Shown: piece by piece, positions 1-7,600 of the stretch
Position numbering within the stretch: position 1 is the first letter of the stretch
Layout of the letters: each line of letters opens with the position of its first letter
Assembly: GCA_003565815.1 (NCBI GenBank)
Contig: PXAS01000454.1
Span: 1-8,801, forward strand
Direction: 5' to 3'
Source: PVC group bacterium
GTDB taxonomy: Bacteria > Verrucomicrobiota > Kiritimatiellia > SS1-B-03-39 > UBA6053
DNA length: 8,801 bases
Position numbers and translations under genes: made by a program
The notes under the pieces: model-generated
Told to the model about the DNA's origin: nothing
The model's input: only the letters and a program-made list of their open reading frames with translations
The model's database searches: none

Positions 1-40
1 AACCCGCAACGCCCCAACCCGCAACGCCCCAACCCGCAAC
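1..40. repeat. 15-bp tandem repeat upstream of nrdA
   Basis: The unit aacccgcaacgcccc occurs twice exactly (1-15, 16-30), followed by a partial third copy (31-40) that then diverges. The array runs off the left edge, so its true length is unknown. It lies 20 bases before the nrdA start codon, within the expected leader or promoter region. I see no NrdR-box-like palindrome and no -35/-10 pair in the 60 bases available. It could be a simple microsatellite or a set of binding sites; the sequence alone does not decide. Confidence 0.8.
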
Positions 41-60
41 CTCCCCGCCCCCCAAACACT

Positions 61-3000
61 ATGATCCGCGCCAACACCCTCGAAGAAGATCAATTGCTCA
101 AGCAATTCGCCTCCCGCAGCCGCGACAACTCCGTCCGTTTTGACTGGGCGGAAGTCGTCGCCGGCCACGAGCAGGAGTCCTCCCTGAAATTGTCCGCTTT
201 CGGAGCGGAGAAAGATTTTTCTCCCGCCGATGTCGCAGAGATTGTCGGGGAGGCCCTGACCACGCTGCTGATGTCCCGCGAACAGGAACAGGACATCTAC
301 AGCGAGGAAAACCGTCGCCTGGTGGCCGAAATTTCCCTGGGGGTGACCGAGATGTTGCAGAACCTCGCGCAGAAGCGCGAGGGGAATCGCGTCAGTCGTC
401 AGGAATTGCATTTGGCCATTGAGAAAGCGTTGGTTCGGCAGGAGGCGTATGACATCGCCCGCAGTCTGGTGACCAACCGGGCCCACGAAATGCACGGGGA
501 AATGCGGGGAAGCGCGAGAAACGACCTCCCCGCCGAACGCCGGGAAGATCCCGGCACCGGCAGTGTGGTGACCCAATTGCTGCGCCGCAATGGACAGGTG
601 GTGCCCTGGATTCCCAACAAAGTTGAAATCGCGGTGCGCAAGTCCTTTTTGGCCCTGCACATGGATTCGGGTCCCGCCGTGGAGATCGCCCGGGCCGTGA
701 GCGAACGGGTGCGCAACACCAAGGCGGCCTTCATTCATATCGAGGACGTGCAGGACATGGTGCAGGAAGAACTGATGAAGGCCGGTCATTTCAAGGTGGC
801 CGAAGCCTACATTCTCTACCGGGCCCGCCGCGCCGAACAGCGCAGCCTGCACGCCCCGGTGGAAAGCACCGAACACCAGGAGGTTTTGGTTTCCGTCACC
901 CGAAAAGACGGCACGGCGTTCCTTTGGAACGGCGCCGACCTCAAGGCCCGCATTCAATACGCGTCCATCGGGTTGGATCTGGAACTGAGCGTCGAGGAAA
1001 TCAACGACGAATTGCGCCGTTCCGTTTTTGACGAGCTGTCGGAATCCGATCTCAAGAAAACGATTTTGTTGAATGCCAAGGCCTTGATCGAACGCGACGC
1101 CGATTTCGCGAAATTCGCCGGACGCATGTTGCTGACGTATTTGTACGAGGAAGTGCTGGATTGGGACATTGTACACGACGGCGTGGGCGCCCTGCGCGAA
1201 GCCCACCGCAAAGGATTCCGCACCTATCTGGAACGGGCCATTTCCCTGGAACGCCTTTCTCCCAAATTGCTGGATTACGATCTGGATCGTCTGGCCGATT
1301 CCCTGGATCCCAGTGCCGACTTGGGGTTTGATTATCTCGGCATTCAAACCCTCTACGACCGCTACTTGATCGTCGACAAAAGCGGACCCGTCCGCCGCCT
1401 GGAAACACCACAGTTTTTCTGGATGCGCGTGGCCATGGGCCTGTTTCAGGAGGAACCCGAAGACCGCGAGGGCTGGGTGGTCCGCCTGTACGATCTCTAC
1501 AAAAGCCGCCGTTTCTGCAGCAGCACCCCGACCCTGTTCAACTCCGGCACCCTGCACAGTCAGTTGTCTTCCTGCTATCTCTATAAAGTGGACGACAGCA
1601 TTGAAAGCATCATGACCCGCGGCATCGCCGAAAATGCCTTCCTTTCCAAATGGGCGGGCGGCCTCGGCGGCTCCTGGACGTCGGTGCGGGGCACGGGCGG
1701 ATACATCAAAGGCACCAATGGCGAGAGCCAGGGCGTGATTCCCTTCCTCAAGCTGCACAATGATCAGTTGGTGGCCGTGAATCAGGGCGGCAAGCGCCGC
1801 GGTTCCGGCTGCGCCTATCTGGAAAGCTGGCACAACGATGTGCTCGACTTTTTGGAATTGCGCAAGAACACCGGGGACGAACGCCGCCGTACCCACGACA
1901 TGAACACCGCCAACTGGATCCCCGATTTGTTCATGAAGCGCATGGAGGCCCGGGAAAACTGGACCCTCTTCCGCGCCAATGAAACCGCCGATTTGCATGA
2001 TCTCTATGGCAAAGCCTTCGAGGAACGATACCTGTATTATGAAAAACAGGCCGCCGCCGGGAAAATCTTCTCCCGGTCGATCCCGGCGATCGAACTGTGG
2101 AAATCGATGCTGAAGATGCTCTTTGAAACCGGACATCCCTGGATCACCTTCAAAGATCCCTGCAACTTGCGCAGTCCCCAGGATCATTGCGGGGTCATTC
2201 ACTCCTCGAACCTGTGCACGGAAATCACCCTCAACACCGGCGCGGATGAAACCGCGGTGTGCAATTTGGGTTCCGTGGTGCTCGACCAGCATCTCAAGGG
2301 CGACGGCTCCCTGGACCACGACAAATTGCGCGACACCATTCGCGTGGCCGTGCGGGCGCTGGACAACGTGATCGACATCAACTTCTATCCCACCGAAGCG
2401 GCGCGGACCTCGAACCTGCGCCATCGGCCCATCGGTCTCGGCATCATGGGGCTGGCGAACGCGCTCTACAAAAAAGACATCAGCTTTGCCTCCGAGGAGG
2501 CCGTGGCCTTCAACGACGAATTCATGGAAGCCATCGCGTATTACGCCTACGAAACCTCCAGCGACCTCGCCAAAGAACGCGGCACCTACAGCAGTCACAC
2601 TGGATCCAAATGGGACCGCGGACTGCTGCCGCAGGACACGCTGGAAGTCCTGGAACAGGAACGCGGCGTTCCCGTGGAAGTGCCCCGCGGCGGCAAGATG
2701 GACTGGAAATCCGTGCGCGAAAAAATCGCCAAGCACGGCATGCGCAACAGCAACGTGCTCGCCATCGCCCCCACCGCCACCATCAGCAACATCATGGGCA
2801 CCAGCCCCTGCATCGAACCCGTGTACAAAAACCTCTTTGTGAAGAGCAACCTGTCCGGCGATTTCATCGTCCTGAACGCGGAATTGGTGCGCGACTTGAA
2901 GGACCGGGGGCTGTGGACCAAAGAGATGCGCGACAACCTCAAATATTTCGACGGCGAGTTAACGGACATTCCCGACATGCCCGAAGACCTGAAGCGCAAA

Positions 3001-3360
3001 TACGCCACCGCCTTCGGCATCAGCTACGAGTACATCATTCGCGCGGCCGCGCGGCGTCAAAAATGGATTGATCAATCCCAATCCGTGAACCTGTTCCTCG
3101 GCAGTCCCGACATGAAGACCCTGAGTCACATGTACCGGGCCGCGTGGCGACAAGGGCTGAAAACCACCTATTATTTGCGCACCCTGGGGGCCTCCAACAT
3201 TGAGAAGGCCACCGTGAGCGTGAAAAAACAGGCGGCCGCCCCCGCCGGTGGCGTCGCTTCTGAAGGTGAAGCCGGCAAACCCGCCTACACCGAATCCCAA
3301 AAAGCCGCCTGCAGCCTCGACGCCCTGCTGAACGGCGGCGAGTGCGAGGCTTGTCAGTAA
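61..3360 (+). CDS. nrdA: Ribonucleoside-diphosphate reductase, class I, alpha (large) subunit with extended multi-ATP-cone N-terminus
   Basis: This is the cytosolic catalytic subunit that reduces ribonucleoside diphosphates to deoxyribonucleotides together with a radical-bearing beta subunit. The 1099 residues compare with about 760 in E. coli NrdA. Residues 169-257 form a good ATP-cone (R-R-N-G near 175-178, K187, ending A-Y-I-L-Y-R at 249-254). Residues 274-375 align with the N-terminal cone region of the E. coli enzyme. Residues 75-142 look like a degenerate cone second half. The catalytic core keeps Cys505 (SSCYLY), N717-C719-E721 (SNLCTE), Cys734 (AVCNLG), the phosphate-binding PTATISNI at 904-911 and the radical-transfer pair Tyr1037-Tyr1038. 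The C-terminal redox pair is Cys1095/Cys1098 in CEACQ. No residue expected for activity seems to be missing. The ATG at 61 follows a repeat-rich leader without a Shine-Dalgarno site. A small gene follows after 19 bases, probably in the same transcript. nrdB is not in the window. Confidence 0.97.
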   Translation: MIRANTLEEDQLLKQFASRSRDNSVRFDWAEVVAGHEQESSLKLSAFGAEKDFSPADVAEIVGEALTTLLMSREQEQDIYSEENRRLVAEISLGVTEMLQNLAQKREGNRVSRQELHLAIEKALVRQEAYDIARSLVTNRAHEMHGEMRGSARNDLPAERREDPGTGSVVTQLLRRNGQVVPWIPNKVEIAVRKSFLALHMDSGPAVEIARAVSERVRNTKAAFIHIEDVQDMVQEELMKAGHFKVAEAYILYRARRAEQRSLHAPVESTEHQEVLVSVTRKDGTAFLWNGADLKARIQYASIGLDLELSVEEINDELRRSVFDELSESDLKKTILLNAKALIERDADFAKFAGRMLLTYLYEEVLDWDIVHDGVGALREAHRKGFRTYLERAISLERLSPKLLDYDLDRLADSLDPSADLGFDYLGIQTLYDRYLIVDKSGPVRRLETPQFFWMRVAMGLFQEEPEDREGWVVRLYDLYKSRRFCSSTPTLFNSGTLHSQLSSCYLYKVDDSIESIMTRGIAENAFLSKWAGGLGGSWTSVRGTGGYIKGTNGESQGVIPFLKLHNDQLVAVNQGGKRRGSGCAYLESWHNDVLDFLELRKNTGDERRRTHDMNTANWIPDLFMKRMEARENWTLFRANETADLHDLYGKAFEERYLYYEKQAAAGKIFSRSIPAIELWKSMLKMLFETGHPWITFKDPCNLRSPQDHCGVIHSSNLCTEITLNTGADETAVCNLGSVVLDQHLKGDGSLDHDKLRDTIRVAVRALDNVIDINFYPTEAARTSNLRHRPIGLGIMGLANALYKKDISFASEEAVAFNDEFMEAIAYYAYETSSDLAKERGTYSSHTGSKWDRGLLPQDTLEVLEQERGVPVEVPRGGKMDWKSVREKIAKHGMRNSNVLAIAPTATISNIMGTSPCIEPVYKNLFVKSNLSGDFIVLNAELVRDLKDRGLWTKEMRDNLKYFDGELTDIPDMPEDLKRKYATAFGISYEYIIRAAARRQKWIDQSQSVNLFLGSPDMKTLSHMYRAAWRQGLKTTYYLRTLGASNIEKATVSVKKQAAAPAGGVASEGEAGKPAYTESQKAACSLDALLNGGECEACQ

Positions 3361-3379
3361 CATGGCACCCACCTGAAAT

Positions 3380-3691
3380 ATGGGCAAACCCAAACGAAAA
3401 CCAACCGCTGCAGAGAAGGCGGAAAAGAAACGGCGTCAAAGGGAATACATGACGATTTTCGTCAACGGCAAGCAGAAGCGGGTCAAACGCCCGCAGACGA
3501 TTGACGGGATTCCGGTCGATGAATTTATCCGCAACAATGCCGACCCGATCTGGCTCTTGCAGGAAGGGATGTACGAAGACTTGCACCAGTGGGAACAGGA
3601 ACGGGATGTGGGGAGTGGATATGATTTCCCGACAAGATCCGACGGCGATTCCGGGAAAGCCGATTGTGGTGACGAGGGTTTGCCGTTTTAA
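3380..3691 (+). CDS. Small basic protein of unknown function downstream of nrdA
   Basis: I do not recognise a family. The 103-residue product has a strongly basic, lysine/arginine-rich N-terminus (residues 1-22, including KAEKKRRQRE). A compact middle part follows (MTIFVNGKQKRVKRPQTIDG, then an acidic, tryptophan-containing segment to about residue 75), and the tail is acidic and probably disordered. There is no signal peptide or membrane segment. The basic end could bind nucleic acid; that is inference. The gene starts 19 bases after the nrdA stop on the same strand, so co-transcription is likely. The ATG at 3380 is preferred because the ATG at 3362 meets a stop after four codons. The stop at 3689-3691 lies directly beside the first 9-bp repeat of the hairpin cassette, so the last residues may have been altered by that insertion. 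Confidence 0.72.
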   Translation: MGKPKRKPTAAEKAEKKRRQREYMTIFVNGKQKRVKRPQTIDGIPVDEFIRNNADPIWLLQEGMYEDLHQWEQERDVGSGYDFPTRSDGDSGKADCGDEGLPF

Positions 3692-3692
3692 A

Positions 3693-3813
3693 GGTGGTGA
3701 TCAGGGCGGACCGTTGGCCCGCCGGGGTTGTGTGTGGTTCCGGGAACCCGGCCCGTCGTTCCGACGGACCGGGCTGGTATTGGCACGGGCCGTTGGCCCG
3801 TCATGGTGGTGAT
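3693..3813. repeat. Three-hairpin palindromic cassette flanked by 9-bp direct repeats
   Basis: The 9-mer ggtggtgat occurs at 3693-3701 and again at 3805-3813. Between the copies lie three GC-rich hairpins. Hairpin A has arms 3705-3712 and 3716-3723 around a gtt loop with one mismatch. Hairpin B has 12-base arms 3747-3758 and 3762-3773 around a ttc loop with one mismatch. Hairpin C has perfect 7-base arms 3785-3791 and 3795-3801, again with a gtt loop. A further small palindrome, ggttc-cgg-gaacc, sits at 3736-3748. Hairpins A and C share the direct repeat ccgttggcccg (3711-3721, 3790-3800). The form resembles REP/MITE-like intergenic elements, with the 9-bp repeats as a possible target-site duplication. 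It lies between convergent transcription units and may also stop or protect transcripts, but no T-tract follows the stems. Confidence 0.7.
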
Positions 3814-3881
3814 TTCGTGGTCGAGGGTGAGGATGCGGGTTTTGAGGGTGTCGTCTTGGGTGGTTTTGAGTTTGAAGAGGT
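3808..3881 (-). pseudogene. Degenerate copy of the 3' end of the restriction-modification gene
   Basis: This stretch matches 4701-4774, inside the 3' end of the large restriction gene, at about 70 of 74 bases by eye, in the same orientation. Translated on the minus strand it gives LFKLKTTQDDTLKTRILTL followed by DHEIT, matching residues 1208-1231 of the intact enzyme at 21 of 24 positions. It belongs to a minus-strand open frame (3688-3948) that overlaps the antitoxin gene at one end and runs through the hairpin cassette at the other, so that frame is not a normal gene. Homology stops abruptly on both sides. It is best read as the remnant of a second related gene or as a scar of duplication when the operon inserted. 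Confidence 0.75.
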
Positions 3882-3901
3882 GTTTGATTCCAAGCGGGGA
3901 A

Positions 3902-4252
3902 TCAGGATCGTCCTCTATCGTAACCCTCCTGCGGCTCTCGAACGGCAAGAGGTTCGTCTGTGTTGGCCAGGGGTTCGAGGGTCACGTGGACCCTGGCGTG
4001 CAGGGCGTCGGCGACTTTACGGAGCTGCCGGAGGGAGTGGCCCTGATAGGAGGGTGACTCCAGACGGCTGATGTTCTGCTGGCTGGTGTGAAGTTTTTCC
4101 GCCAACTCTTTTTGAGACAGTCCAGCCTGTTCCCGCAACGCACTGAGTTGCAGGGCGATGTCCCATGCCTCGCCAGCCTCCACAAAGCGGACGGCAAAGG
4201 CGGGGTCTTTGAGGTTTTCCTCCAGATAGCTGTCAAAATTGGTTTTGCTCAT
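3902..4252 (-). CDS. HigA-like antitoxin, XRE-family helix-turn-helix protein
   Basis: The 116-residue product has a lambda-Cro/XRE type helix-turn-helix at about residues 44-65 (GLSQKELAEKLHTSQQNISR). A short helical stretch follows (SLRQLRKVADALHARVHVTL, 73-92), as is usual in antitoxins paired with Gp49-like toxins. Such proteins bind and neutralise the toxin and repress their own operon. The start ATG (4250-4252) overlaps the toxin stop in an ATGA junction, so translation is coupled and toxin precedes antitoxin, the HigBA order. The tail beyond about residue 93 (LANTDEPLAVREPQEGYDRG) is longer than I would expect and runs towards the rearranged junction, so its original end may have been replaced. 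I see no clear palindromic operator of its own. Confidence 0.88.
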   Translation of the reverse strand: MSKTNFDSYLEENLKDPAFAVRFVEAGEAWDIALQLSALREQAGLSQKELAEKLHTSQQNISRLESPSYQGHSLRQLRKVADALHARVHVTLEPLANTDEPLAVREPQEGYDRGRS

Positions 4253-4614
4253 TGTTGTTGCCTCTCAATCCAGTCTTTCATTCGTGCGCGGGCGGTATCG
4301 AGATCCGATGACGGGATCTTTTGGCTTTTGTTGCGAATGCCGTGTACGGCGATAATCTTTCTTCCTTTCATGAAAAACCAGAGGATTCGGGTGTTCAGTT
4401 TGCCAAGGTGGCGCAATTCCAGTAAGCCCTCACTGAGGGACTTCGAAAGGGGTTCTCGATGGTTTTGGCGGTCCTTCAATTTTCCCAGTCCGGCCATCAC
4501 CGCCGCGAAATCTCCCGGATCGGTTCGTTTCAGTTCATCAAGAAAGTCCCGTACCGGGACGTTACCTTCTTTCGTTTCATAAAAGAGTACTTGGAATTCC
4601 ATATTAATCAACAT
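4249..4614 (-). CDS. HigB-like toxin, phage Gp49-like family (RelE/ParE superfamily)
   Basis: This is the probable toxin of a type II toxin-antitoxin pair; relatives are ribosome-dependent mRNA interferases. The 121 residues show the family pattern: an N-terminal strand with FYETKEGNVPVRDFLDEL (11-28), the core GLLELRHLGKLNTRILWFF (63-81) and the basic C-terminal strand HGIRNKSQKIP (91-101) before a last helix. E66, R68, R76, H91 and K99 sit at typical conserved positions; catalytic roles are inferred. Three starts are possible. The ATG at 4612-4614 overlaps the restriction gene stop as TGATG and would give translational coupling. The TTG at 4617 is less likely. The ATG at 4600-4602 gives a 117-residue form that begins where family similarity begins. 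The last 60 bases at the 5' end (4561-4620) are only about 28% G+C, unlike the surroundings. Confidence 0.88.
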   Translation of the reverse strand: MLINMEFQVLFYETKEGNVPVRDFLDELKRTDPGDFAAVMAGLGKLKDRQNHREPLSKSLSEGLLELRHLGKLNTRILWFFMKGRKIIAVHGIRNKSQKIPSSDLDTARARMKDWIERQQQ

Positions 4615-7600
4615 CAAAATTGATGTGAATCCACCCCATACAACCCGGACACGATCTCATTCATTTCCCGTTCTTTGTCGGCCATGACCTGGTCGAGGTC
4701 GGTGATTTCGTGGTCGAGGGCGAGGATGCGGGTTTTGAGGGTGTCGTCTTTAGTGGTTTTGAGTTTGAGGAGGTCGTTGAGGAGCTTTTTGCCGTTGTAG
4801 GCTTCGGTGACGTTTTTGTCGCGGAGGGTGTGGCGCCATTGGGCGGCGAGGAAGGGGGTATCGGGTTTGTCGTAGAGAGTGAGGGCCGGGCGGTCGTTGA
4901 TGTGGAGGGTGATTTCGTCGTCGGTATTGTCGATGCGGAGGGGGACGCCGGGTTGGAGGAGGACGTCGAGGGTGTCGAGTCGTTCGGCGAGGGCCTCCTC
5001 GTGTCGGGCTTTGGACCAGGCTTTGATTTGGGTTTTGTTGAGGTTCTTGGGCAGGTCGGGGTGTTTGAGGAAGGAGGTTTTGCTGCCGACTTTGGCCCAG
5101 ATCCAGTCCGGGCCGGGTTTGGGTCCCAGGTCCTCGGTCTGGTCGCTGTTCAATCGGCTGTCGAGCTTGTCGATCAGGTCGCGTCGCCGTGTGTGGAGGT
5201 CCTGCAATTCCCTGGCCCGGTCACCGATGTATTTGCGTTGCTCCGGCGTGGCGTCGGGGATGGGGATGGGAGCGATGAATTGTTTGTTGGCGGAGCGATA
5301 ATCGTTTTGAAACGGCTTTGAGGTTAATCGCCAGTAGAAATTCGCGGGCGCTGAATTGAGAATGGCGGCAAGGTATGGGAGGTCAGCGGGGTTGTTCGGC
5401 AAAATTCCACCGACATCGACGTTGTCCAAATAGCATTCGCCTTCCTCATCGATTGCACAAAAAAGATTCTGTACCAGTCGGGGAACCAGGAGTTTTTGTT
5501 TCTCCTGTTTGTCCATGTTTTTAAGATAGACATACCCCCACCACTTGGAGTCATTATCCATCTTCCCTTTTTCCCTCATTCTCAGGCTATTTTCGTGTTG
5601 TTTTAAATATTGCCAAGCAAATGGATAAGAAGCCTCCATTTCTTCTGCGGGAATTATACAAACCTTGCCGTTCTTGGAGGAGTAGGGGAAAAGTAAAAAT
5701 GTTGATTGTTTTGGAGTTTGGAATTTTTTCACATCAACCCCGGACACGATTGGCTTCATCAGTTCTGTCTCTATCCTGACTTCATCCCCACCCTTTGTTT
5801 TAAAGGTGGTTTGATTGATCTGTTCCATGTGAAAGATATTGTCCGCGCTGGTTTGAATCCCTACAATAATCCCCATACAAACGTCTTGCAGCGGTTTCCC
5901 CGCCTTGGTGATTTGTTCCAGCAGTTCGCGTTCCTCGGTGGAAACCAGATGCCACGATTCTTCGTCCGGCAATTCAGAATACGCGATGGTGTCCGCCTCG
6001 TCCCACTCCACCCCCGCGATGTTCCCATCGGGCGCGAAGGCGCATTTGATTTCTGGAGAAGGTTTGCCGCGGAAGAATTGGAGGGAGGTGTAGGTGATGG
6101 CTTCGTCGAAGACCTGGTAGCTTTTGAAGTCGAGCCAGCGGTCGAGGGCGCCTTTTTCTTTGACGAGGGTGCGCAGGGATTTGCCGTAGTCGTTGACCAT
6201 CCAGACGTTGGGGGCGATGTAGCCCATGCGTCCGTTGAGGTGGAGCAGGTCGACGCCTTTTTCGATGAAGGGGAGGTACATGTCCCAATTGCCGGAGTCG
6301 GCGCTGCGGTAGCGGGCGGCGAGGTAGTCGGCGACTTCGGCCTGGGCTTTGCGGAAGTGTTGCAGTTTGATGTAGGGCGGGTTGCCGATGACGCAGTCGA
6401 AGCCGCCGTGGCTGAAGACGTTGGGGAAGGCGGCGATCCAGTCGAAGACGTTGACCCGCTCGCGTTCGTTTTCGTCGAAGAGATCGGTCTGCTGCTTGTC
6501 GTAGAAGTCGGGGGCGACGAGGCTGTTGCCGCATTGGATGTTTCGGTCGAGGGCGCAGAGGGGTTTGCCGGGGGCGGCGGTGTGCAGCCAGAGGGCGAGT
6601 TTGGTGATCTCCACGGACTCGGGGTTGATGTCCACGCCGTAGATGTTGTGGGAGAGGATGGAGCGGATGATCTCGTCCTGGTCGAAGAGATCGGCATGGC
6701 CTTCGAGGCGTTCCTGTTCCGCGGTGATCCAGCGGTATTCCTCGACCAATCGGTTGAGGGCCTGGATGAGGAATGCGCCGGAACCGCAGGCGGGGTCCAC
6801 GACCCGGAGGGTTTCGAGTCGACGTCGGTAGGCGGCGAGAAAGTCGCGGTGTTGTCCGGCGGTTTTGGCGCTGCGGCGTTTGTCGGTCTGAAAGGCGCGG
6901 TATTCGGCGATGGCGGTCTCGTCGAGGGGGGGCAGATCCGGGTAGCCGAGTTCTGTTTTGATGTCGGCCATGCGGGTGCCGACGGTGTTTTCGACGATGT
7001 AGTGGGTGACCCATTCCGGGGTGTAGTAGACACCGTCGGTTTTGCGTTTGGAGAGCTTGTTGATGGAGACGCGCTCGTCGGCCTCGGCCTCCATGATCTC
7101 GAGTTCGGTGATGGACTGCTCGAAAATGCGGCCGAGGGTGTAGAGGTTGATGACCCGCTCGCCGGAGCCGTCGCGGTGGCCGAAGTTGTAAGTGGCGGAA
7201 AAGTAGAGCAGGGTCTCCGGGTGTTCGGCCAGGCTTTTATCGCCGCGTGCGCCCTGGTGGCGGGCGCAGAAGATGCGGGTGGGGATGTGGAGGCCTTCGA
7301 GTTCGGGATCGGTCTCGAAGAGGCCGCCGTTGAAGCGGTCGATGGGGTGGTCGCCGAAGTCGCCGCCGTCGCGCATGGCGCGGAAGAGTCGCTTCATGTG
7401 ATCCCAGCAGGCGGAATCGTCGGGGTTGTAGTATTTGCTGTTGCTCTCTTCGATGAGCAGGTCCCGCAACAGTTCGGGCGGATAGCGGAGGGTGTGGCCC
7501 ATGTCCTCGCAGAAGAGGATGAAGATGCAGCGGTCGAGAAAGCGTTGGGTGAGGCGGACGAGTTTGCCGCGGGTGCCGGTGTAGTCCGGATTCGCCTCGC

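Noticed and set aside
1..60. NrdR boxes or DnaA boxes in front of nrdA
   Set aside because: No ACACwATAT-like palindrome or TTATCCACA-like site is present in the available 60 bases.
2259..3071. A 270-codon frame within nrdA in another reading frame, rich in R, H and Q
   Set aside because: It lies wholly inside the well-supported nrdA and shows the arginine/histidine bias typical of an out-of-frame shadow.
3685..3698. Exact 14-base match gttttaaaggtggt with 5797-5810 inside the restriction gene
   Set aside because: A rough estimate suggests a match of this length could arise by chance in a window this size, and it does not extend on either side.
3705..3801. Hairpins A-C as Rho-independent terminators for the convergent operons
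   Set aside because: The stems are strong, but none is followed by a T-run on either strand, and the direct repeats favour an inserted element. A secondary transcript-stabilising role is still possible.
3694..4071. Plus-strand frames of 109-125 codons across the junction and antitoxin
   Set aside because: They run through hairpins and antisense to the antitoxin, with no domain or start signal. They were useful only because one repeats the antisense of the restriction gene tail.
4710..5321. A 203-codon plus-strand frame rich in G, V, E and F
   Set aside because: It is antisense to the restriction gene's C-terminal part and has the same composition-driven appearance, with no recognisable domain.
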